From NCBI RefSeq assembly GCF_002287175.1, contig NZ_LMVM01000012.1, positions 372,001-436,000 of the forward strand: a stretch of 64,000 nucleotides of DNA. Direction: 5' to 3'. Position numbers and translations under genes: made by a program. The stretch comes from Methanobacterium bryantii (GTDB taxonomy: Archaea > Methanobacteriota > Methanobacteria > Methanobacteriales > Methanobacteriaceae). Below the pieces are notes generated by a model. The model was given only the letters and a program-made list of their open reading frames with translations, was not told the DNA's origin and searched no databases. Below, piece by piece: positions 24,896-35,253 of this stretch; position 1 is the stretch's first letter, and every line of letters begins with the position of its first letter.

Positions 24896-27800
24896 ATTAA
24901 AAAACAAGTAATTCTATTGACTTTAACATTAATACTTTTTTTGCATGCATGTAATGCAGTTTCGGCTGCAGATAATTCGAATAATACTACACAATCAAAT
25001 AACAGTTCTACACAGCTGTCTGCCGCTAATCTGACAGCAGCCGCTATGAATAATGTTCCTTCAAAAGTCGTGATTTCAGGTAAAGTGCTTAAATGTTCCG
25101 ATGGAACCCCATTTTCCGGCGTTACAGTAACAGCTTCTAAAGGTGGAACTAAACTCGCAAGTACAACCACTGGCGATGACGGGATTTATACTTTGAATTT
25201 CTTCAGCAGTGATGATGTATTTAATGTCACTGCAAGTTATCCTGGCCATGTTTCGTCCAGTAAAAATGTTGCTGTGGCTTTTGGTGCAGGTGGTACTAGC
25301 TATGGGGCAGCAAATTTCAAGATGGGATTAGCTTATGTTTATGTTTCTCCAAGCGGAAACGATGGACATTCTGGGGATTCGAGTCATCCTGTTCAAACCA
25401 TAGGAAAGGCACTTTCATTGGTTAATAATGGTGGAACGATATATTTAGCGAGTGGAACCTACTCTGAAGATAATGACTTTGGTTTAACTATTGACCGTAG
25501 CGTTACTATAGTTGGTCAAGGCCAAACAAACACTATAATAAATGCAAAAGGTGCTGGTCGAATATTTATCATTAAATCTGGCGTAACTGTTACCATTGAA
25601 GGTTTAACACTTGCAAATGGAACTGCAAGTAACCCTGGTGCTTATAGTGGTGGTGCTATCCTCAATGATGGTACTCTTACTTTGAGTGGTTGTACCTTTA
25701 CGAATAACAGGGCAGTTAGTTATGGTGGTGCTATCTTTAATCGTGGTACAGTTGCTGGTTTGAGTGGGTGTACTTTCACAAACAACACAGTACTTAATTC
25801 TGGCGGTGCTATCTATAATTCAGGTGCTATGGGGAGTATAAATAGTTGTACTTTCACAGGTAACACAGCAATTCAGAAGGCTTCTTCTAATGTTATTGGT
25901 TTAGGTACAGGTGGTGCTATTTACAATAGTGGTACTTTAACTGTTACATTAAGCATTTTTAAAAATAACAGTGTTAACACAGCAATTACAAAAGGTGATG
26001 GGGCTGCTATCTATAATTCAGGTACTTTAACTGCCACTATAAGTACTTTTGAAGATAATACTGCAGAAAGCGGTGCTATATGGAACGAAGGTACTAGTAC
26101 TATTACATACTGCACTTTCACAAACAACAACGCAACTAACATCGGCGGCGCTATTGAGAATTATGGGACTATGACTATTAATTTCAGTACATTTACAGGT
26201 AACAAAGCAAATTCTGCAGGTGCAATTTCAAATTACGGCAGTTTGACCATTAGTAATAGTACATTTACCGGTAACACTGCAACGAAAGGTGGTGCTATTT
26301 CCCAGAGATATGATGGAAGTTCTGGTTCTAATAATGCATTGACTATAACTGGCAGTGTTTTCACAGGTAACACTGCAACAACTAAAGGCAGTGCTATCTA
26401 TTGCGGTAGTAACGCAGGCACTTGCAACATTCACTTTAACCGTATTTATGGAAATACTGGAACCAATGACATATATTCTGACAGTACAATAGATGCAATT
26501 AATAACTGGTGGGGTACTAATTTCAGCGTAACCAGCCCCGTAAATGCAAATAGGGTCAACAGCAATGTTAATGCTGACCCATGGATTGTGCTTACCCTTA
26601 CAAGCAGCGATAACTTAGTTGACATTGGAGAGACTACCACTGTAAAAGCTAATTTAAAATATAATTCAGCTGGTACAGATGTTTCTAGTTTAGGTACTGT
26701 TCCTGATGAAGATGTTGTGTTTACTTTTGACAGTTTAGGAAGTGTATCTCCAACTAGCGGTACAATTAGTAAGAACTTAAATGCTACAACAACTTTCACT
26801 GCGGGTTCAACAGCTGGAAATTCTGTGGTAAGCGCTGCTGTTAACGGGCATACAGTAACTACAACAATTATTAAAATAAAGGACTTGACCAATGTTTACG
26901 TTAATCCAAATACTGGAAATGATTCTACTGGAGACGGCAGTCCTACATCACCATTACAGAGCCTTGCAAAAGCGATTAGTGAAGTCAGGGCAGGTGGTAC
27001 AGTACATGTTGCAAAAGGAACTTACAGCGGGGCAAACAACAGGGGCATAAGAATTGATAAGGATGTTACTATCATTGGTGAAAGCCAGAATAATACTATA
27101 ATTGATGCTCAAGGGCAAAATAGTACATTCTTCGTTGGCTATGATTTTACCGTTACAATAAAAAACTTAATGTTTTCAAATGGGAATGCAACTAGTAGTG
27201 GTAACGGGGGCGCTATCGTTAGCAGCGGTACTTTGAATCTGAGCAACTGTACCTTCATAAATAACACAGCAGAAATTCATGGCGGTGCTATCTACACTGA
27301 TCATCCTTTGAATATTAGTGGTTGTACTTTTACTGGTAACACTGCAGATTATAGTGGTGCTATTGGATGCATCGGTAATGATGGTACTTATACAGTTACT
27401 GTGCATTTCAGTTCTTTTGTAAATAATACAGCAACAAAAACAGGTAATACTATCTACTGTGACAATTATGGTTCGGTGAATGCTACCATTAACTGGTGGG
27501 GTTCAAATAACCCGGCTTTCAGCAGTCTTGTGGGTGGAAATGTGGATTATTCGCCGTGGATGGTGCTGAATATCACTTCAAACACTGTAACTGTCAAAAA
27601 AGGAGGCAGTGCAGCTATAACGGTGAACATGCTCTACGACAGCGATGGAAATTACCATAACCCTGCTTCAGGCCATGTGCCGGACGGTGCTGCTGTGAGT
27701 TTCACAGGGACTCGTGGAAGTCTCAATCCAACAGGCAGTACACTGATTGATGGACAGGCAGCATCGGTATTCACAGCTAATGCTGCAGGTGCAGCAGTTG

Positions 27801-28936
27801 TTAAAGCAACAGTTGATGATGAAACCGTTCAAACACCTATAACTATAGTTAAAGCAAATACTAGTCTTGTAGTTGGTAATGTGACTGGTGTCAATGGTAA
27901 AACTGTTAATTTAACTGCAACGCTAACTGATGAAAACGGTAATCCTGTAGATGGTGAGATAGTTAATTTCAATGTTAATGGGAAAGATTACACTGTAACT
28001 ACTGATTTGAGTGGAGTTGCTACTTGGAGTTATGCTATCTCGGAAACTGCTGGAGTTTACATAATATCTGCTAGTTTTGTTGATGGTAAAATTTATGCAA
28101 ATAGTTCAGGCACTGGAACTTTAACTGTAAGCACAATAAACACAACACTTATTGTAAACAACGCAACTGGTTACAATGGCAAAACTGCTAATTTAACAGC
28201 AACACTAAAAGATGAAAACGGCAATCCATTAAGTGGTAAGACAGTTACTTTCAATGTTGATGGAACTGACTACACTGCAACAACTGACGCTAGTGGACTT
28301 GCTGCTTTAAGTTATAAACTGACTAAAGCTGGAGTTTACAATGTAAGTGCTAGTTTCTCTGATGGTGCAGTTTATACAAACAGTACTGGCAGCGGTAATT
28401 TAGCTGTAAGTCCTGTTGCAAATCTTTATATCAAGATTACAGCAAGCAATGACAACCCTGAAGTCGGTGAAAAATTCCTGCTCACTTACAAATTGGGTAA
28501 TTACGGGCCTGATGCTGCAGAAAACGTTACAATAACCTTTAAATTACCTGAAGGTCTGGACTTTGTAAAAGTTACTGCAGACACTGGAAACTGTACATAT
28601 GATCCAGCAACAAGGACAGTAACATGGACAATAGATTCAGTACCTGTTGGAGACCCTTACCTGTACTTTACAGTTAAAGCTGCAGGTGATGGAACTTACG
28701 AAATAACCCCAGATATTGATTCATTAACTTATAATTCAGGAAGCAGTGATGGTATAACCATTAACGTGCAATCACCGCCAAGCAATGATAATCCAAACAG
28801 CTCAGGTAACGGCGGTTCCAGTACAGTAAACGCAGCAAGTATAATAAGCATGCAGAAAACAGGTGTACCGTTAAACTATTTAATACTGGCTATATTTGCG
28901 GTTTTAAGTGGGTTAATAGTTCCAAGAAAGAAATAA
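24896..28936 (+). CDS. Membrane-anchored beta-helix surface protein (adhesin-like)
   Basis: From ATT 24896 the protein begins with a signal peptide (IKKQVILLTLTLILFLHACN, cleavage near AVSAA). Next come a carboxypeptidase-regulatory-like fold (VVISGKVLKCSDGTPFSGVT), a first right-handed beta-helix (about residues 150-560; repeats of the type GGAIYNSGTLTVTLSIF), a linker domain, a second beta-helix (about 665-880), two or three Ig-like (Big_1) repeats, a DUF11-type domain (NPEVGEKFLLTYKLGNYGPD) and a C-terminal membrane anchor (LNYLILAIFAVLSGLIVPRKK). About 1346 residues. It would lie on the outer cell face and could bind cells or polymers. The alternative GTG at 24887 overlaps the Shine-Dalgarno itself, which argues for the AUU start. 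Confidence 0.85.
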   Translation: MKKQVILLTLTLILFLHACNAVSAADNSNNTTQSNNSSTQLSAANLTAAAMNNVPSKVVISGKVLKCSDGTPFSGVTVTASKGGTKLASTTTGDDGIYTLNFFSSDDVFNVTASYPGHVSSSKNVAVAFGAGGTSYGAANFKMGLAYVYVSPSGNDGHSGDSSHPVQTIGKALSLVNNGGTIYLASGTYSEDNDFGLTIDRSVTIVGQGQTNTIINAKGAGRIFIIKSGVTVTIEGLTLANGTASNPGAYSGGAILNDGTLTLSGCTFTNNRAVSYGGAIFNRGTVAGLSGCTFTNNTVLNSGGAIYNSGAMGSINSCTFTGNTAIQKASSNVIGLGTGGAIYNSGTLTVTLSIFKNNSVNTAITKGDGAAIYNSGTLTATISTFEDNTAESGAIWNEGTSTITYCTFTNNNATNIGGAIENYGTMTINFSTFTGNKANSAGAISNYGSLTISNSTFTGNTATKGGAISQRYDGSSGSNNALTITGSVFTGNTATTKGSAIYCGSNAGTCNIHFNRIYGNTGTNDIYSDSTIDAINNWWGTNFSVTSPVNANRVNSNVNADPWIVLTLTSSDNLVDIGETTTVKANLKYNSAGTDVSSLGTVPDEDVVFTFDSLGSVSPTSGTISKNLNATTTFTAGSTAGNSVVSAAVNGHTVTTTIIKIKDLTNVYVNPNTGNDSTGDGSPTSPLQSLAKAISEVRAGGTVHVAKGTYSGANNRGIRIDKDVTIIGESQNNTIIDAQGQNSTFFVGYDFTVTIKNLMFSNGNATSSGNGGAIVSSGTLNLSNCTFINNTAEIHGGAIYTDHPLNISGCTFTGNTADYSGAIGCIGNDGTYTVTVHFSSFVNNTATKTGNTIYCDNYGSVNATINWWGSNNPAFSSLVGGNVDYSPWMVLNITSNTVTVKKGGSAAITVNMLYDSDGNYHNPASGHVPDGAAVSFTGTRGSLNPTGSTLIDGQAASVFTANAAGAAVVKATVDDETVQTPITIVKANTSLVVGNVTGVNGKTVNLTATLTDENGNPVDGEIVNFNVNGKDYTVTTDLSGVATWSYAISETAGVYIISASFVDGKIYANSSGTGTLTVSTINTTLIVNNATGYNGKTANLTATLKDENGNPLSGKTVTFNVDGTDYTATTDASGLAALSYKLTKAGVYNVSASFSDGAVYTNSTGSGNLAVSPVANLYIKITASNDNPEVGEKFLLTYKLGNYGPDAAENVTITFKLPEGLDFVKVTADTGNCTYDPATRTVTWTIDSVPVGDPYLYFTVKAAGDGTYEITPDIDSLTYNSGSSDGITINVQSPPSNDNPNSSGNGGSSTVNAASIISMQKTGVPLNYLILAIFAVLSGLIVPRKK

Positions 28937-29493
28937 AACCTTTATTTTTTCTTATTTTTTTTTAAATTGGATATGTTACACAGGATTAGATGTAGTCTTT
29001 AAGTTACATTTAAAATTTTAAAACAAATTTTTCTAGTAAATATAGGGCATGGTTGTGGATAGTTTTTATAATTGAAACCTGAAATTTGTAGAAAAGTTTA
29101 AAAATTATTACTTACAATATAATCTAAATAAACTTATAATCTGTTTTGGAGTCTTTAGTTTTCTAAAAAGATTTAAATAGTTTTACAACTTTGTTATAAT
29201 TATAGAAAAACCTAAATATTATTAAAAATTATTTAATAATAAATAAGATATGCTTTAAATTTTAATTTTAAGTTTCCCTTATATGCTTTAATTTCTAGTT
29301 ATATACTGCAAACACTCATATTATTGGCAAAGAATAATGAAATTAATCTATTAAGAGAATAAATTATAAATAAGAGGTTTAAATTTAAAATTAACAGAAA
29401 GTAAAACAAGCAATCTTTATATAATATGAACTCCAATATTAGGAAACAGGAAACTATTTTTATTTAAATTTTGTATTTTTTTGAGGTGTATTC
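28937..29493. other. AT-rich intergenic region with the proteasome promoter
   Basis: No gene is seen. A T-run after the stop at 28936 is a likely terminator for the surface-protein gene. TTTATATAATA at 29417-29427 is the probable TATA box of psmB, followed by GAGGTG at 29482-29487 as its ribosome-binding site. Confidence 0.6.
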
Positions 29494-30117
29494 ATGAATG
29501 ATGAAAACAAATTAAAAGGCACTACAACTGTTGGTTTAAAATGTAAAGACGGGGTTGTTTTTGCTACCGAAAGAAGGGCCACAATGGGTAACTTAATAGC
29601 TCACAAGGCTACTGACAAAATTTTTAAAATTGATGATCATTTAGGGGCCACAATCGCCGGAGGCGTTGGTGATGCCCAGAGTTTAATGAAATATATAAGT
29701 GCGGAAGTAGCCTTATATAGACTTAGAAACGGCGCAAGAATAAGCGTTGAATCAGCTGCAACTTTAACAGCAAATATATTACATTCATCAAGGTTTTATC
29801 CATATTATGTTCAAACTTTACTCGGAGGAGTCGACGATAATGGACCATCATTATTCTCATTAGACCCTGCAGGTGGAGTAATAGGTGATGATGTGATTTC
29901 AACTGGATCAGGTTCACCGGTTGCTTATGGTGTCCTTGAAGACAGGTATAACAAAGATTTAGATGTTGAAGAAGGAGTTGAAGTTGCTGTTCGAGCAATA
30001 CAATCCGCAATGGAAAGAGATGCATATTCAGGTAATGGAATTTTAGTTGCAACTGTAACTGAAGAAGGCTTTAAAATGTTACCTGAAGAAGAGGTAAAAA
30101 GTAAATTAAGGAAATAA
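29494..30117 (+). CDS. psmB: Proteasome beta subunit
   Basis: The protein is the catalytic subunit of the archaeal 20S proteasome, assembled in the cytoplasm as two heptameric rings between alpha rings. A nine-residue propeptide (MNDENKLKG) precedes the catalytic Thr10 in GTTTVGLKC; conserved segments are ATERRATMGNLIAHKATDKI, containing the catalytic lysine, and TIAGGVGDAQSL. At 207 residues it has normal length. The alpha subunit is not in the window. It is followed by the RNA nuclease aCPSF1 in the same direction, 110 nt downstream. Confidence 0.95.
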   Translation: MNDENKLKGTTTVGLKCKDGVVFATERRATMGNLIAHKATDKIFKIDDHLGATIAGGVGDAQSLMKYISAEVALYRLRNGARISVESAATLTANILHSSRFYPYYVQTLLGGVDDNGPSLFSLDPAGGVIGDDVISTGSGSPVAYGVLEDRYNKDLDVEEGVEVAVRAIQSAMERDAYSGNGILVATVTEEGFKMLPEEEVKSKLRK

Positions 30118-30223
30118 ATTAACTTTTTTTTGCCCCCAAATTAATATTTACATGAGTTTATTATTATTAAATTTATTAAATCTGTAAACTTAGTTTACGG
30201 TATTTTCTATTTTTTAGAAGTGG

Positions 30224-32132
<1,909 letters not shown>

Positions 32133-32142
32133 TCCTATATTT

Positions 32143-32820
32143 TTAATTTTTACAAATTCTCATTAACTGGTTTCCGCCCCTTTGAAACTCATAATCAACA
32201 GTTTCAATGGAAACCTGCATTTCTTTTTCTTTAAAAATTTTTATTATTTCTTCTACATGGCACGACTTGTCCGTATTTAAATCTAGCAGAGGGAATATCC
32301 TCACTTCATGAGCTACCCTTAGCATTTCGTCGACGGCGCTTATGTGAAAGTCCAGTGAAAGCATGTCTGAATATAAAAATAAAAAATGAGAGCTGAGGGC
32401 TAAATCAAACTCTTCATTTTTAAATGGTAAATATGGAAGTGCAGCGTTTATATAGTGTTTTTCGTTCCTTCCTGTCTCAAAATCATTTAAAAATAATTTC
32501 ATTGAGGTCATTCTGGTCTCTGCAAGTTCTTCAACGTTTTTAATATTTTTCCAGATGTAGTCATCTTTATTAGATTTTGCCTGGGCCATTACATCATCAA
32601 AGGTTTCGCCTATTCTTTTTTCAATATCTTCTTTGCTGAACTGGTATAGGGGGTCTATAGTAATGACTTCTTTATTTTGCATTTTCATTTCATAATTAAA
32701 ACTTGATGGGCCTCCACCGCAGTCCAATATATTTTTATTTAAATCCGCTTTATTAAGGCTGAACATGGCCGTGTATTCAGTTAATGTCCTTCCCAGTGGA
32801 ACTACCTCTTTTAATTGCAT
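32143..32820 (-). CDS. SAM-dependent methyltransferase-like protein
   Basis: Motif I is present as NILDCGGGPSSFNYEM, followed by VITIDPLYQFS, and the region LPFKNEEFDLALSSHFLFLY, which together fit a class I methyltransferase with a large insert (residues 60-130) instead of the usual compact helices. About 225 residues. The substrate is unknown. The start is ATG 32820 (MQLKEVVPLG) behind AGGTGAT; the GTG at 32829 belongs to the ribosome-binding site. A short degraded copy of its 5' end and upstream region occurs at 33129-33320. Confidence 0.75.
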   Translation of the reverse strand: MQLKEVVPLGRTLTEYTAMFSLNKADLNKNILDCGGGPSSFNYEMKMQNKEVITIDPLYQFSKEDIEKRIGETFDDVMAQAKSNKDDYIWKNIKNVEELAETRMTSMKLFLNDFETGRNEKHYINAALPYLPFKNEEFDLALSSHFLFLYSDMLSLDFHISAVDEMLRVAHEVRIFPLLDLNTDKSCHVEEIIKIFKEKEMQVSIETVDYEFQRGGNQLMRICKN

Positions 32821-32940
32821 TTTTATCACCTGTTATTTTGGTTGGGATATTAATTAACATTAATCTTAAATATAATTTAAATAGCTAACTTAGCTTTTAT
32901 TGGATAAATGTTGATTTTTAATCAAGTTGTGAGTATTTAA

Positions 32941-33128
32941 CTATTCAAAAAAAATCTGTCAAAATCTTAAAAAAATTTACGATTTTTTTACGCGTAGAAA
33001 AATGTTTACAAAATCTTTGATTTTCGCATGCTATGCATTTTCTCCAGCTTCGATTTTGAGCAGCAAAAACGTAGTTTTTGATTGCTCTGATTTTTGAGAG
33101 TTTTTGATCAACTGCAAATCTTTCGGTT
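32941..33128. repeat. Cluster of small triloop hairpins, related to the one at 62727-62880
   Basis: Hairpins include AAAATC-TTT-GATTTT (33010-33024) and CAAAAAC-GTA-GTTTTTG (33064-33080). The 20-mer from 32997 to 33016 (starting GAAAAATGTTTACAAAAT) is found unchanged at 62775-62794. No coding function is evident. Confidence 0.55.
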
Positions 33129-33206
33129 TTAGGCACAGAAATTCATAGAATTTTCGAGTGGTTCTGTACATATCCTTTCCAGCGATACTAATTCCTTTAA
33201 TTGCAT
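33129..33206 (-). pseudogene. Remnant of a duplicated methyltransferase 5' end
   Basis: The minus strand reads MQLKELVSLERICTEP and then stops after 25 codons. The first residues match MQLKEVVPLG of the gene at 32820, and the bases upstream of both ATGs (AACAGGTGATAAAA versus AACATGTGATAAAA, and then further similarity to about 33320) also correspond. The rest of the gene has been replaced by the hairpin cluster. Confidence 0.6.
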
Positions 33207-33249
33207 TTTTATCACATGTTAATTGGTTAATAGTTATTTGAATTAGCAT

Positions 33250-33811
33250 TAATCAGTGAATATAATTTGAAAAGCAAGATTAGATTTTATTGAACAAAGA
33301 TTCATTTTCAATAAAGTTGGGTTAATTATCACATGTTAATTATAATGTATAATATTGATCGTTATTGTTATTTATATACCTTTGAAGTTATTGAATGTTC
33401 ATTAGGTGATGAGCTAATAAATATTATTATGTGTAATTTATTAGGTTAAATATTAGTTATATGATACTTAATTCAATTTTAAATGGCTTAAATTTCTAAG
33501 TTGGTATAGGTTTTTCGAGAAAAAGTGGTTTTTAATGTAATTTGAATTTATTATATTTTAATTTTATATTAATTGCTCTAGATGCAGTTATGGGGTAATT
33601 AATCCATATATAACATTTTATTAATGCATGATTAAATTATATTCAATTTTATAAATTATTTTGATCTCTAGTTTGTTTTTGATCATTCAATTTAATAATT
33701 TCAATTTATGACTATCTTAAACGTAATATTTAATAAATTATTGAAATATAATAATATGTAATCACTTAACTTTTAGGAAGGTATCTTTGATAAATGTTTG
33801 GGAGAAGTGAT
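33250..33811. other. AT-rich gene-free region
   Basis: The first 70 bases are the duplicated promoter-side sequence of the methyltransferase gene. Beyond that I see only low-complexity AT-rich DNA and the leader of the gene at 33812, including GGGAG at 33800-33804 as its ribosome-binding site. Confidence 0.5.
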
Positions 33812-34729
33812 ATGGAGTTAAAATCACTTATAGAAAAAATTATGCTTCTAAATGATACTTTAGGATACTCCGATAACACTGAAAGGTTAATAAACAAAGA
33901 ATATATACTAAAAGATAATTCTCAGACTCTTGAAGACTTAGAAAAACTTCTTATTGATTCAATTAAGTATTCTCAAAGTCCTGAATTAAAGCTGGGTTTA
34001 GAAATTATATTGCTACTTGTATCTCATAAAAACGAAAATATAAGGAATTCTGCCCTTGCAAAAACGTTTGTTTTAATGGACGATGGGTTAATTAGGGAAC
34101 TCGTTGTCAAAGAGCTAAAAAGCGTATCTGGCAATGGAAACAAGAATTCTAGTGAATCTGCAGAATATTCACTTGATTTAATAGCTGATGAAATCCATAG
34201 ATTTGAGGTAATGGATGCAGTTTTTGATCTGTTTTGTAAACTAAAAAACAGGGTTGTATCTAAATTTAATCAGTCTGAATTCATATCTGTTTTTTCAATA
34301 CAATCTTTTGATAAGTTCAATTCAGCAGATATGTCTGGTATTAAAAATGATTTATTTAACAGATTAATATGTAACCTACGTGCTTTAGACCGTAAAATGG
34401 ATAAAATGATCCCATATTTGGAAGAAATGGAAGCTTATGATGAAATAGAATATAGAAAACTCAATTATTTAGATACTCAAAATTCTAAATCCAGTGAAAA
34501 AGAATCATTACAAAAATTGGCAGATTTTTATGCATCGACTTTTACAGAAAGGGGCCATTTACGCAGATTAATATTCTTACTCGGCGATGAAGATCAGGAA
34601 GTCCAGGAAATAGGGTTTAATGCATTAATTGATATAGTGGAAGTTTTAATAACAGATTCAGCACGAAAAAATCTTGTAAAACCAGTAACTAGCACAGATT
34701 TAGAGAAAATATCTTCATTTAAAAACTAA
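33812..34729 (+). CDS. Helical (HEAT-like) protein of unknown function
   Basis: A 305-residue soluble protein, helical throughout, not recognised as a named family. LLIDSIKYSQSPELKLGLEI, LVSHKNENIRNSALAKTFVL, LLGDEDQEVQEIGFNALIDI and similar segments have the spacing of HEAT-like helical pairs, suggesting a scaffold or binding protein. The start ATG 33812 is served by GGGAG, in preference to ATG 33794. A 78-bp copy of its 3' end, including the stop codon, is found at 53156-53233, on the far side of the giant-protein cluster. The gene itself appears intact. Confidence 0.65.
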   Translation: MELKSLIEKIMLLNDTLGYSDNTERLINKEYILKDNSQTLEDLEKLLIDSIKYSQSPELKLGLEIILLLVSHKNENIRNSALAKTFVLMDDGLIRELVVKELKSVSGNGNKNSSESAEYSLDLIADEIHRFEVMDAVFDLFCKLKNRVVSKFNQSEFISVFSIQSFDKFNSADMSGIKNDLFNRLICNLRALDRKMDKMIPYLEEMEAYDEIEYRKLNYLDTQNSKSSEKESLQKLADFYASTFTERGHLRRLIFLLGDEDQEVQEIGFNALIDIVEVLITDSARKNLVKPVTSTDLEKISSFKN

Positions 34730-34732
34730 ATT
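34655..34732 (+). repeat. Left copy of a 78-bp direct repeat flanking the giant-protein island
   Basis: This is the 3' end of the helical-protein gene. It matches 53156-53233 with four substitutions in 78 positions, including the stop codon. Confidence 0.8.
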
Positions 34733-35253
34733 GGGAAAGTAACAATATTTTCAGTATATAATATAAAAAGACCAATTATTTTTTTTATTTATTAAAATAC
34801 GGAGGTATAAAGTTGGGGGTATAAATTCACAAAAAATTTTTAAAGCCTCAAATTTTAGATTTTGATTAATTTAAGATTATTAGGGCCATATATGATGTGA
34901 AAGTATATATTTTGACATTAATGTTGAAATTATCTTATTTTAATCTGTATTATTGAAGAATATGGTTATTATAGTTTTTTATCATGTATTCTTGAGATTT
35001 GAAATTATAAAAAATGGGGCTTTACTGATTTTCTTGTTAATTAGATGTTTTATCATATAAAAAAACACTTTTTGGTTTTTTTGGTTTAATTTTTAACAGT
35101 TGGGGTAGGGCGGGTTGCCTATTTTCTATTTATTCAAGTTTACTTTATATTAGTTCAAGTAAAATGGAAATGTTTATATAGTAAGTATGTTGATTATTTT
35201 TTATAGGAATTTAAATCTTTTAAAGTGAATTTGGGATGGAAGGGGGTGTATTG
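34733..35253. promoter_or_regulatory. Intergenic region with the promoter of the first giant protein
   Basis: TTTATATA at 35173-35180 is a likely TATA box and GGGGGTG at 35242-35248 the ribosome-binding site. A stretch near 34828-34880 (AAAAAATTTTTAAAGCCTCAAATTTTAGATT-like) resembles sequence after the third giant gene (52697-52750), as though the flanks were also duplicated. Confidence 0.55.

Noticed and set aside
33031..33249. 72-codon minus-strand frame next to the methyltransferase remnant
   Set aside because: It is in another frame than the conserved MQLKE start and runs through the hairpin cluster.
35236..35253. ATG at 35236 as start of giant gene A
   Set aside because: The SD site GGGGGTG lies between this ATG and the ATG at 35254, which opens directly with the signal peptide.
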